A DNA stretch of 64,000 bases from Priestia megaterium (GTDB taxonomy: Bacteria > Bacillota > Bacilli > Bacillales > Bacillaceae_H), in the NCBI GenBank assembly GCA_008180335.1, contig VTEF01000002.1, positions 1-64,000 of the forward strand. Direction: 5' to 3'. Positions 28,877 through 35,599 of the stretch are shown here, in pieces. The stretch's first letter is position 1, and every line of letters starts with the position of its first letter. The notes below the pieces were generated by a model that was not told where the DNA came from, made no database searches, and saw only the letters and a list, made by a program, of their open reading frames with translations. A program made the translations under genes and the position numbers.

Positions 28877-29671
28877 ATGAACAAATCGACTATTATTGCT
28901 AATGAAATGCTGCCTGTTTATCAAACGGAAGCAGGAGAGACAGTAGTGGATGCAAGAGAATTACATGCTGTTCTCATGGTTGGTAAAGATTTTACCACAT
29001 GGATAAAAGATCGCATTGAAAAATACAGTTTTGTGGAAGGAGAAGACTTTTCCCCAGTTTTGGGGGAAAGTGTTGGAGGAAGGCCTCGAACGGAATATAT
29101 TTTAACTTTAGATACTGCTAAAGAGATTGCAATGGTTCAGCATAACGAGATGGGGCGCGTCGTGCGTAAATACTTTATTGAAGTAGAAAAGCGATTTAAA
29201 CAGCTGCATGTTCCGTCATATATGATTGATGATCCAATTAAGCGAGCGGAGCAGTGGATTCTTGAACAAAAACAAAAGCAGCTTGTTGAAACAAAGAACT
29301 TGATGCTAGAACAGCAGTTAGCAGAAACTGCACCAAAGGTTACGTACTATGATCAAATTCTCCAGTCAGATAGCGTAATTAACATTTCACAGATTGCAAA
29401 AGATTATGGTCTGTCTGGTAAGAAGCTAAATCAAATTCTCAAGCAAGAAGGCGTGCAGTATAAGTTAGGTGAGCAATGGCTTTTATATAGCAAGTATCAA
29501 GATAAGGGGTATACGAAATCTCACACAACGAACTATCGAGACTCAAGTGATGAACTGAAAACGAAGCTTCATACTAAATGGACGCAGAAAGGTCGTTTGT
29601 TTATTCATACTGTACTAGCTAAATGCGGAATCGAAGCATTAATGGACCGAGATATTAAGAAAGCGAATTGA
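28877..29671 (+). CDS. Phage antirepressor (AntA/AntB plus KilAC domain)
   Basis: A 264-residue protein. Residues about 18-105 form an AntA/AntB-type domain (VVDARELHAVLMVGKDFTTWIKDRIEKYSFVEGEDF ... TLDTAKEIAMVQHNEMGRVVRKYFIEVEKRF). The C-terminal half (TYYDQILQSDSVINISQIAKDYGLSGKKLNQILKQ) is a KilAC domain. Such proteins bind repressor or DNA and help the lytic switch. GTAGGAGAG precedes the ATG. Confidence 0.88.
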   Translation: MNKSTIIANEMLPVYQTEAGETVVDARELHAVLMVGKDFTTWIKDRIEKYSFVEGEDFSPVLGESVGGRPRTEYILTLDTAKEIAMVQHNEMGRVVRKYFIEVEKRFKQLHVPSYMIDDPIKRAEQWILEQKQKQLVETKNLMLEQQLAETAPKVTYYDQILQSDSVINISQIAKDYGLSGKKLNQILKQEGVQYKLGEQWLLYSKYQDKGYTKSHTTNYRDSSDELKTKLHTKWTQKGRLFIHTVLAKCGIEALMDRDIKKAN

Positions 29672-29695
29672 ATATGTCCAAGATAGGAGAGCCTG

Positions 29696-29738
29696 AGGAC
29701 GCTGAATTAGTAGCAAAACGCTACTTGTTCAGTGTCCT
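29696..29738 (+). terminator. Two-part hairpin after the antirepressor gene
   Basis: Outer arms AGGACGCTGAA and TTCAGTGTCCT pair, enclosing an inner GTAGC/GCTAC hairpin. A T-rich run follows, so it probably ends the early transcript. Confidence 0.7.
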
Positions 29739-29774
29739 TTTGTATTTTAACTAATTATAAAGAAGGTGATAAAT

Positions 29775-29858
29775 ATGTTCGATTTACTAGTCTTCATTAT
29801 AGCTGTTGTTTCACTTGTTGTTGCGATTCTTGTATTAATTTCCAGTCATCATCACTGA
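29775..29858 (+). CDS. Hydrophobic micropeptide, 27 residues
   Basis: MFDLLVFIIAVVSLVVAILV followed by LISSHHH: a single membrane segment with a polar end. AGAAGGTGAT lies at a good distance ahead. Its last 60 bases overlap, in antisense, the end of the minus-strand gene at 29797. This resembles small type I toxins or holin-like peptides, but nothing shows toxicity. Confidence 0.5.
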   Translation: MFDLLVFIIAVVSLVVAILVLISSHHH

Positions 29859-30411
29859 GTTTGATAATTCTAGAGTAATGCTTATAATGCTTTCTTGTTG
29901 TGGCATAAGGATTTTTTCTAAATGTTTTAATGGCTACCTTAATATCTACTATGAATGTTTGGTTGGTTGGATATACAAGCGTTTCAAAGCGTTTCAGACT
30001 GTTAGCAGGTATTAACCCGTAATTTGAATCTAATGGTGTGAAATGAGCTATTGTACCTTCACAGTCATTTACTATCAGTAATTTTTTATTATCGAATTTA
30101 GGAGCAGTTGAAATTTTGTAAAACGCAGGAAGTAATTGTCTGCCGTTCATGTCTAGGAACTGGATATCAAAAAAACCAATGTCTTTCGGTGACATATTTA
30201 AAACTTTAAAAACGATAAGTGGAGACGTTACTTGATTTTGAAATACAGGTTCTTTATCAAACGTCTCAACTCTATCTATTAATCCACTATAGTCAATTGT
30301 AACGTCTAGCCTTTTTCTGTTTGACCATAACGTAAAAAAAGAAATTGTTAACGATAGACAGGAAATTAATAAAGTCATGCTTTGGAAATTTTCTTTAAAA
30401 AGTTCACTCAT
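29797..30411 (-). CDS. Membrane-anchored moron protein, unknown
   Basis: A 204-residue protein with one N-terminal membrane segment (MTLLISCLSLTISFFTLWSNRKR), then a cytoplasmic-looking beta-rich domain. It runs against the surrounding early operon, with its own ribosome site (AGGAGATG), the mark of a moron gene expressed in the lysogen. It may be a superinfection-exclusion or host-fitness protein; this is inference from position and topology. Confidence 0.7.
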   Translation of the reverse strand: MSELFKENFQSMTLLISCLSLTISFFTLWSNRKRLDVTIDYSGLIDRVETFDKEPVFQNQVTSPLIVFKVLNMSPKDIGFFDIQFLDMNGRQLLPAFYKISTAPKFDNKKLLIVNDCEGTIAHFTPLDSNYGLIPANSLKRFETLVYPTNQTFIVDIKVAIKTFRKNPYATTRKHYKHYSRIIKLSDDDWKLIQESQQQVKQQL

Positions 30412-30561
30412 ACGTACATCTCCTATTTTAAATATATAACTATTATTCTAACTAAAGTATAAGTCATTTTGTTAGGGATTAGCGATGGAATAGGTAAAGA
30501 AATTACAGAGCGTAAACCTATAGTATAGAGCAATTTTTATTTTAGAAAGAGAGGAATGTAA

Positions 30562-30774
30562 ATGGGAACTTTACGAGGTGAAATGGAAAAGTGGAATAAG
30601 TTAAATAAGTTAAATAAGTTAAATCATGTGCTAAATGAAAAAGATAAAAGGAAAACAGAGCAGCAACCTAAGAGAAAGAAGAAGGAAACATTTTCTGAAA
30701 GAGAACTTCATGAGCTAATGGGAACTAATCGCAGTACGTATCATCGTTCACGCGGATCTATTCGTCAAAAATAA
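30562..30774 (+). CDS. Small basic phage protein with NKL repeats
   Basis: A 70-residue lysine-rich protein. A 9-base DNA repeat (AAGTTAAAT, about three and a half copies from 30598) encodes tandem NKL units. The C-terminal part (FSERELHELMGTNRSTYHRS) looks like a short DNA-binding helix pair. It precedes arpU. Confidence 0.6.
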   Translation: MGTLRGEMEKWNKLNKLNKLNHVLNEKDKRKTEQQPKRKKKETFSERELHELMGTNRSTYHRSRGSIRQK

Positions 30775-30796
30775 GAGGCAGGGGGCAATTTCATTG

Positions 30797-31237
30797 ATGA
30801 ACACACTGTTACCTGAGATTGATGTAAAAGCAACAAAAAGAGTAGTAGAAGCGGCACTTGAGAAATATCGAGTGCTGCTGTTAACGCAAAATGAGGAGGA
30901 ATTGCCGAAAGTGACGGCTACGTACTCGTTTGTTCCACCGTCAAATACAAACGCATTCCATTCATCTACAGAAGATGTGGCCATTCGTAATATTTCACAC
31001 GAGCAAGCGAGAAGTAAATATTTAAAGCGGATGGTAATGGCTGTGAATCGGTTAGGATACTGGGAACGAGCAATTCTTATTCAGCGGTACATGCTACAAG
31101 ATGATGTATTTGATTACCAGGTCTATAATGATCTTAATTTCTCAGAGCGAAAATACTACCGCTTAAAAGAAAAAGCATTTATAAAGCTAGCCTTGTCTCT
31201 ACGGATTGAAGTATATAAGGAAGGTGATGACCAATGA
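30797..31237 (+). CDS. ArpU-family late transcription regulator
   Basis: A 146-residue protein whose C-terminus has a sigma-70 region 4-like helix-turn-helix (VYNDLNFSERKYYRLKEKAFIKLALSL). ArpU-like proteins (also RinA-like) activate late genes in Gram-positive phages. The start may also be the TTG at 30794. It overlaps the next recombinase gene in ATGA. Confidence 0.85.
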   Translation: MNTLLPEIDVKATKRVVEAALEKYRVLLLTQNEEELPKVTATYSFVPPSNTNAFHSSTEDVAIRNISHEQARSKYLKRMVMAVNRLGYWERAILIQRYMLQDDVFDYQVYNDLNFSERKYYRLKEKAFIKLALSLRIEVYKEGDDQ

Positions 31238-31776
31238 ACTTTGTGCAGCCCATTCGTGACTTAGTCAAACTCCAGGAGATGAAGATTTATTTAAAATCAA
31301 AAAGCCAGCGGAACTATATGCTGTTTATATTAGGCATTAGTACAGGCTTGCGTATATCGGATATTTTGAAGCTGAAGAAAGAAGACTTGTTAAGTACTCA
31401 CGTTGTATTAAGAGAGACGAAAACGCGTAAACAGAAGCGCATACGCATTCCTCCGTCTATTCGTAAAGAAGTTCTAGAGTATGCGAAAGAATTAACAGAT
31501 GGAGATTATGTGATACAAAGCAGGCAAGGAACAAATAAAGCGATTGATCGTTCAACGGCATATCGAATTTTAAGAGAAGCAGCAGCATATGTTCATTTAA
31601 ATGAGATAGGGACGCATACACTTCGCAAAACATTCGGCTATCATTTTTATCAACAGACAAAAGACGTAGCTATGCTGCAAGAAATGTTTAACCATTCAAG
31701 CCCACAGATTACGTTAAGGTATATCGGTATCAATCAAGATTCAATGGATAAAGCGATGATGAAGTTTAAGATTTAA
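31234..31776 (+). CDS. Small catalytic-domain-only tyrosine recombinase
   Basis: A 180-residue tyrosine recombinase lacking arm- and core-binding domains. Catalytic residues are present: Arg in GLRISDIL, Lys in TKTRKQK, HTLRK, FNHSS and the tyrosine in LRYIG. A gene of this kind after arpU is common in Bacillus and Listeria-type phages; its job is not known, perhaps resolving multimers or acting near packaging. Coupled to arpU by overlap. Confidence 0.85.
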   Translation: MNFVQPIRDLVKLQEMKIYLKSKSQRNYMLFILGISTGLRISDILKLKKEDLLSTHVVLRETKTRKQKRIRIPPSIRKEVLEYAKELTDGDYVIQSRQGTNKAIDRSTAYRILREAAAYVHLNEIGTHTLRKTFGYHFYQQTKDVAMLQEMFNHSSPQITLRYIGINQDSMDKAMMKFKI

Positions 31777-31960
31777 TGATGAGCTGCCTATAACTGCATC
31801 AAAAATAAGCGTAGCGTGCACTCAAAAAAGGATATGGAATAAACCTTGTAATGACAGCGGTTATAGCGGTTAGACGAGTGCAACAGAATATAAGATATGG
31901 TGAAGTACCAGAGGAACTAGTAATAGTAATATAAGTTAATAAAAAGCACAGATTAATTAG

Positions 31961-31980
31961 TGGCAGAAACGTGGCAGAAA
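31961..31980 (+). repeat. Direct repeat of TGGCAGAAA
   Basis: TGGCAGAAACG is followed directly by TGGCAGAAA, with a third partial copy (TAGCAGAA) at 31982. The style recalls arm-type sites near tyrosine recombinases; the adjacent small recombinase could be the user. Confidence 0.45.
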
Positions 31981-32339
31981 AATAGCAGAACATTGCTATA
32001 TAACTCATGTAATATGGTAAGTAGCAAAGGTAACGGTATTCAAAATGTCTGCTGATTTTGTTGCTCCTTGACACTTAAACAGTAGGTTGTTGGCCAATTA
32101 AGCTAATAAGTGGGTGTTTGTAAACAGCATAGATGCTGTTCTGTGTTGTTTAGAGATAATATCGCGGTTGATTATAAGTAAATTAATATCATTAGTTAGC
32201 TGTACGTAAGTGCATAAATAATGAGATTTTAATACATCTGCTTTTTAATTTGCTCCTGTTTGCAGGATACGACGAAGAACCTTAATGGTCGGCAAGTCAT
32301 ACAATTTCATATTCGAGTAGGACTCGAAACCTTTGTTAA

Positions 32340-32370
32340 ACCGCTTATCTCCATGATAAGTGGTTTTTAT
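32340..32370 (+). terminator. Terminator before the accessory zone
   Basis: ACCGCTTATC and GATAAGTGGT pair (one G-U) around TCCAT, followed by TTTTAT. It would end transcripts from the arpU-recombinase operon. Confidence 0.75.
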
Positions 32371-32416
32371 TTGTGTAAAAAAATTCAAAAAAAACCTATA
32401 TTTTCATATAAATCAC

Positions 32417-32445
32417 TTTACGTATGTATGTGGTTGTGTTATAAT
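32417..32445 (+). promoter_or_regulatory. Strong sigma-A promoter of microprotein cassette A
   Basis: TTTACG, a 17-base spacer and a perfect TATAAT, followed by AAGGAGGTG and the ATG at 32466. This independent promoter suggests expression in the lysogen. Confidence 0.8.
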
Positions 32446-32465
32446 ATATATAAGGAGGTGAGGGA

Positions 32466-32627
32466 ATGGGAGATTGGGTTGGAGATTTACCAGTGCTAGC
32501 AGGTGCATACCTAAGCATAGCAACAGGAACAAAATTGTTCTACGACATTTACGCTGACATAAGAAATAACAAACAGGCACAAAAAAACAAAAACAGACAG
32601 AGAAAAAATAAAAAGAAGCGTAAGTAA
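32466..32627 (+). CDS. Basic-tailed microprotein A (53 residues)
   Basis: N-terminal hydrophobic region (LPVLAGAYLSIATGTKLFY) followed by a tail almost entirely of Lys, Arg, Asn and Gln ending in KKKRK. It has its own promoter and a strong ribosome site. The architecture (hydrophobic head, polybasic tail) matches microprotein B at 34863 but the sequences differ. Family unknown; membrane or nucleic-acid contact of the tail is only inferred. Confidence 0.65.
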   Translation: MGDWVGDLPVLAGAYLSIATGTKLFYDIYADIRNNKQAQKNKNRQRKNKKKRK

Positions 32628-32639
32628 AAGTTGATTACA
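32606..32639 (+). repeat. 34-bp direct repeat, copy 1
   Basis: Identical to 32881-32914. It covers the last codons (KKKRK), the stop and the following TTGATTACA. It ends just before a hairpin. Confidence 0.9.
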
Positions 32640-32707
32640 AAGGAAAGGGGTGGTGCTCCACCGCTCCTTTCTAAAAAACAAAACCCAATCTTTCATTTCA
32701 ATTCATA

Positions 32708-32902
32708 ATGATAAGAACCGAATTTATTGCTGTTGTTGTGTTGTTTTTCGTTAGTGTTTATTTTGTGGATTTTACAACTAGACCAATTTTGTCATGGATA
32801 TTTGTAGGTAGTGTTATATTTATGGTTATCGCTTTAATTTCAAAATACATTTACTTTAGAAACAAAAAAGACGCTTCTTTAAATAAAAAGAAGCGTAAGT
32901 AA
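32708..32902 (+). CDS. Small membrane protein, cassette A (64 residues)
   Basis: Two membrane segments (FIAVVVLFFVSVYFV and WIFVGSVIFMVIALI) and a basic C-terminal tail ending NKKKRK, encoded by the second copy of the 34-bp repeat. There is no strong ribosome site before the ATG. It sits between microprotein A and a wHTH protein, mirroring the order near 35083. Confidence 0.6.
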   Translation: MIRTEFIAVVVLFFVSVYFVDFTTRPILSWIFVGSVIFMVIALISKYIYFRNKKDASLNKKKRK

Positions 32903-32914
32903 AAGTTGATTACA
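32881..32914 (+). repeat. 34-bp direct repeat, copy 2
   Basis: Identical to 32606-32639 and again placed over a KKKRK-stop gene end; a short hairpin (ACAGG/CCTGT) follows. The repeat shows that a gene tail was duplicated or transferred between neighbours. Confidence 0.9.
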
Positions 32915-32983
32915 GGCGAAAACCTGTATTAGTATTAGTATACCTAACATCTACAAAATTAACAATAAAGGTGGAAAATTCTT

Positions 32984-33229
32984 ATGGCGCTAACTGATGA
33001 ATTAAAAAACCTCATAAAAGAAGAAGTCATATCCGCTGCTGAGGTTGGAGAAATATTAGACATGAGCCGTCAAAGCCTTGCTATTCATGTGAAAAAGGGA
33101 AACCTTGTTCCATTTAAAAAAGTAGGTAATACACAACTTTTCTTTAAGGATGAAATTTTAGCATTCCAAGGGCAACTAGATAAAAATAGAGCTTTGTACC
33201 GTCCGTATGATGAAAAATATAAAAAATAA
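32984..33229 (+). CDS. Excisionase-like wHTH protein, cassette A
   Basis: An 81-residue MerR/excisionase-type winged helix (ISAAEVGEILDMSRQSLAIHVKKGNLVPFKKVGNTQLFFKDEILAF). It is related to the wHTH at 35254 through shared EILxxSRQ and LFxKxxIL positions. It may regulate its own cassette or help a recombinase. A terminator of the same design as that of cassette B follows. Confidence 0.75.
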   Translation: MALTDELKNLIKEEVISAAEVGEILDMSRQSLAIHVKKGNLVPFKKVGNTQLFFKDEILAFQGQLDKNRALYRPYDEKYKK

Positions 33230-33274
33230 CGTGCGATCCGTTTTTTAGTTCGGAAGTAAATGAACAAAACAAAG

Positions 33275-33303
33275 AGCATCCTACAGTTGGGGTGCTTTTT
33301 GTT
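33275..33303. terminator. Terminator after cassette A
   Basis: AGCATCCT pairs with GGGGTGCT, followed by TTTTTG. The outer CAAAACAAAG/CTTTTTGTTTTG arms extend it. It resembles the terminator at 35491-35520 in sequence. Confidence 0.8.
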
Positions 33304-33320
33304 TTGCTCATTTATTAGGT

Positions 33321-33344
33321 GTCTAAAACTTACACCTTTTAGAC
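33321..33344. repeat. Inverted repeat, possible recombinase or regulator site
   Basis: GTCTAAAA and TTTTAGAC form a perfect 8-bp inverted repeat with 8 bases between. A related TCTAAAAGTTA lies at 33403-33413, near the resolvase promoter. Such a pair could be res subsites or wHTH operators. Confidence 0.45.
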
Positions 33345-33467
33345 GTTTATTTAAGATGCCGATTTTGAACTCAAAAACCATGCTTTTTTCTCATAAAAAC
33401 TATCTAAAAGTTAGTATATAATTAACTCTTGGGAAAAATAGCTTTTTTGAGGTTGGTGGAGAATTAA

Positions 33468-34049
33468 ATGAGTGGAGAATTAGTTGGCTATGCAAGAGTA
33501 AGTTCTCTTAGCCAAGATTATGCCTTACAGGTGGAAAAGTTAGAGTTATATGGTTGTACAAAAATCTTTTATGAAAAACAACAAGCTAACGCCAAACGTC
33601 CAGAGTTTAAAAGAGCGCTCGATTATTTAAAGGAAGGCGACACATTAGTCGTCTATAAGATTGACCGCTTAGCTCGTTCTACACGGGACTTACACAATAT
33701 CGTTCACAGTTTAAATAAAAAAGGTGTGGGTGTTGTTTTTATTAAAGAACAAATTGATTTCTCAACACCAGCGGGTAAGCTCATGTTTACTATGTTAGGA
33801 GCAATAGCGGAATTTGAGAGAGATTTAATCAATGAACGTACAACAGAAGGAAGAGAAAGAGCTAAGAAACAAGGTAAACATATGGGGCGTATAGGACAGT
33901 CTGAAAAACAAGTACAACAAGCTCTTAAATTGTTTGCTGAACGTGAGGACAATGAATTAAGCGTTAATGACATTGTAAAGATTACAGGTGTTCCACGTTC
34001 AACTATTTACGCTAAATCTAAACAAATAAGTAAAAAGGATGCTGATTAA
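33468..34049 (+). CDS. Serine recombinase (resolvase/invertase type)
   Basis: A 193-residue protein with the catalytic serine in GYARVSS, KIDRLARSTRD and the E-helix region (MLGAIAEFERDLINERTTEGRERAKKQGKHMGR), and a C-terminal DNA-binding helix-turn-helix (SVNDIVKITGVPRSTIYAK). This is the third site-specific recombinase in the prophage. No invertible segment was found, so it may resolve multimers or be a remnant of an inserted element. GGTGGAG precedes the ATG. Confidence 0.88.
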   Translation: MSGELVGYARVSSLSQDYALQVEKLELYGCTKIFYEKQQANAKRPEFKRALDYLKEGDTLVVYKIDRLARSTRDLHNIVHSLNKKGVGVVFIKEQIDFSTPAGKLMFTMLGAIAEFERDLINERTTEGRERAKKQGKHMGRIGQSEKQVQQALKLFAEREDNELSVNDIVKITGVPRSTIYAKSKQISKKDAD

Positions 34050-34103
34050 CAGTGTCCTTTTTTATTTCTGTGAAAGGAATGATAGGGCATTAAATATCAA
34101 TTC

Positions 34104-34331
34104 ATGAGTCCGTTTAGAATGGTGGGGTTTTGGTTTCTTATTTGGGTTACAGAGATTGCGATTGGAGAATTTAATGTTTTTAAAGGGCTATTAGTATTCA
34201 ATGCATATTTATTGCTAGAGATAGCGGTTTTTATTATGAAAAAAGAAACTGCTGATAAGGAACAGGGATTTATAAAAAAACCATCACTAACAATTAGACC
34301 TAAAAATACTGGAGTAAAGGAGAAGAAATAA
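34104..34331 (+). CDS. Small membrane protein, unknown
   Basis: A 75-residue protein with one or two membrane segments (MVGFWFLIWVTEIAIGEF and LLVFNAYLLLEIAVFI) and a basic tail. The ribosome site is distant, so the start is uncertain. It precedes the 139-residue gene by 2 bases. Confidence 0.5.
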   Translation: MSPFRMVGFWFLIWVTEIAIGEFNVFKGLLVFNAYLLLEIAVFIMKKETADKEQGFIKKPSLTIRPKNTGVKEKK

Positions 34332-34333
34332 TT

Positions 34334-34753
34334 ATGAATAAAAAGAAGGTTTCGGTTAATGTTGTAGGAACACTATTTGATTTATACGCAGATGGACTTA
34401 TTAAGAAAGAAACGTTTGATGAGTGTGTTGAAGCTTATAAGGATTATAAGAATGAACAAGCCAAAGCGGTTGATGAGAGTTCTAATCAATCATCAGCATG
34501 CACAAAGAAACACTTAAGTGATATTATCGATGACATTGTTAAGCAGATGTCTGATTGGAGTAATAATAGAGATTCTAAATACGCATTAAATGGTATTGAT
34601 TATGGTGAGTTGATACAGTTGGTCAACATCCTTCATGATAAAAATTTCATGGCTGTACACATGTTCGAGGATTTAATACGCGTTTTAACCGAACATCATC
34701 AACATTCTTTGAAGCATTTGGAAACTATACGGATTAGAAAAAGTGAAGAGTAA
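34334..34753 (+). CDS. Hypothetical protein, 139 residues
   Basis: Helical, charged protein (SVNVVGTLFDLYADGLIKKETFDECVEAYKDYK) with one cysteine. Not recognised. GGAGAAGAAA precedes the ATG. It probably shares a transcript with the membrane protein upstream. Confidence 0.55.
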   Translation: MNKKKVSVNVVGTLFDLYADGLIKKETFDECVEAYKDYKNEQAKAVDESSNQSSACTKKHLSDIIDDIVKQMSDWSNNRDSKYALNGIDYGELIQLVNILHDKNFMAVHMFEDLIRVLTEHHQHSLKHLETIRIRKSEE

Positions 34754-34807
34754 TGTTAGCAAGCTTACCTATAAAAAACATTTTTGTATAAATTTTCATT
34801 AATAAGG

Positions 34808-34836
34808 TTGACGAACGTCATCTATTTTGATATAAT
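34808..34836 (+). promoter_or_regulatory. Strong sigma-A promoter of microprotein cassette B
   Basis: TTGACG, a 17-base spacer and TATAAT, followed by AAGGAGGTG. It mirrors the promoter of cassette A at 32417. Confidence 0.85.
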
Positions 34837-34862
34837 TAAAGTATCGAAAGGAGGTGAACAAA

Positions 34863-35018
34863 GTGGACATGGAAACAGTTGAAAGACTTCTTCGAATGTT
34901 AACTTGGCTAACTGGAAGTATCGTTGGAATCATGACGATAGAGAAGGAACTAGCTGAAAGAAGAAAGAAGTCGAAGAAAAAGCGACGCTCTCCTAGCAAA
35001 AAGAAACGTCGCAAATAA
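34863..35018 (+). CDS. Basic-tailed microprotein B (51 residues)
   Basis: An N-terminal hydrophobic part (LLRMLTWLTGSIVGIMTI) followed by a strongly basic tail (RRKKSKKKRRSPSKKKRRK). The GTG at 34863 lies 6 bases after AAGGAGGTG. It shares layout with microprotein A: strong promoter, hydrophobic head, polybasic tail, then a hairpin right after the stop (about 35023-35049). It resembles type I toxins in general form only. Confidence 0.65.
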   Translation: MDMETVERLLRMLTWLTGSIVGIMTIEKELAERRKKSKKKRRSPSKKKRRK

Positions 35019-35058
35019 GCAAGGGAGGTAAGGGGGCAACCCCTTCCTCTTACTAAAT

Positions 35059-35067
35059 ATTATATCA
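35059..35067 (-). promoter_or_regulatory. Possible antisense promoter (extended -10)
   Basis: On the minus strand this reads TGATATAAT, an extended -10, pointing into the end of microprotein B. There is no good -35. A convergent RNA would overlap the microprotein message, as in type I toxin-antitoxin pairs. This is weak evidence. Confidence 0.3.
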
Positions 35068-35082
35068 TGTCCATGAAAAAAT

Positions 35083-35250
35083 ATGAAATTCTTCTCTTTT
35101 ACGTTTTTAATGTCAATCTTGTTCGCTACTCATTTTGCAACGATGGATTATAATAACTTGCATTGGATAGACATCACAGCTTCGGTTTTAGCTGTTGTTT
35201 GGTTAATACTAACAATCATTACAATCATTCTAAAAAGGGGGAACACTTGA
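35083..35250 (+). CDS. Small membrane protein, cassette B (55 residues)
   Basis: Two hydrophobic segments (FFSFTFLMSILFATHF and ITASVLAVVWLILTIITIIL). No strong ribosome site. It ends 3 bases before the wHTH gene and has the same relative position as the membrane protein in cassette A. Confidence 0.5.
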   Translation: MKFFSFTFLMSILFATHFATMDYNNLHWIDITASVLAVVWLILTIITIILKRGNT

Positions 35251-35253
35251 TTT

Positions 35254-35481
35254 ATGAGCGATTCGTTTCACATCACGACTAGAGAACAACTAATAGAATT
35301 CCTAGCGTCTGAGGTCGTAACAACTTCCGATGCTATAGAGATATTAGGAGTTAGTCGTCAGTATGTAAATAAGCTGGTTAGCACGGGAAAGATAAATCCT
35401 ATACGCGAAAGTCCGAAAGAAAAGCTGTTTCTTAAGTCGGATATATTAGCAAGGAAAGAAAGAATGGAAAATAGAAAATAA
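35254..35481 (+). CDS. Excisionase-like wHTH protein, cassette B
   Basis: A 75-residue winged helix (VTTSDAIEILGVSRQYVNKLVSTGKINPIRESPKEKLFLKSDILARK), homologous by eye to the 81-residue protein at 32984. AAAAGGGGGAA precedes the start. A terminator related to that of cassette A follows. Confidence 0.75.
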   Translation: MSDSFHITTREQLIEFLASEVVTTSDAIEILGVSRQYVNKLVSTGKINPIRESPKEKLFLKSDILARKERMENRK

Positions 35482-35490
35482 ATGAAACAA

Positions 35491-35520
35491 AAAGCATCCT
35501 GAAACCGAGGGTGCTTTTTG
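35491..35520. terminator. Terminator after cassette B
   Basis: AGCATCCT and AGGGTGCT pair around GAAACCG, with flanking A and T runs. Similar in sequence to the cassette A terminator. Confidence 0.85.
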
Positions 35521-35599
35521 TTGGTAAATGTCGAACGATAGTGGATTGTATAGGTAAGCCTTTTGTACCATAATTATTAGTGCAAAAGGAGGTCGAAGC

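Larger units (their letters stand above)
31777..32465 (+). other. Non-coding region after the second recombinase
   Basis: This 689-base region has no credible gene. It holds a direct repeat (31961-31980), a 7-bp hairpin with loop TAGA at 32123-32140, a 7-bp hairpin at 32312-32328 (TTCGAGT, ACTCGAA), a terminator at 32340-32370 and a sigma-A promoter at 32417-32445. It separates the early region from the accessory zone. Confidence 0.65.

Noticed and set aside
30595-30624. Short tandem repeats (AAGTTAAAT) considered as an origin iteron or CRISPR-like array
   Set aside because: Only about three copies, inside a coding region, in frame and encoding NKL units.
31799-32074. 91-residue minus-strand reading frame
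   Set aside because: No ribosome site; low-complexity hydrophobic translation of AT-rich DNA; lies in a repeat-bearing non-coding region.
32312-32328. TTCGAGT/ACTCGAA hairpin looking like a tRNA T-arm
   Set aside because: No acceptor, D or anticodon arms can be placed around it on either strand.
32260-32499. 79-residue plus-strand reading frame
   Set aside because: It runs through a terminator hairpin and the promoter and start of microprotein A.
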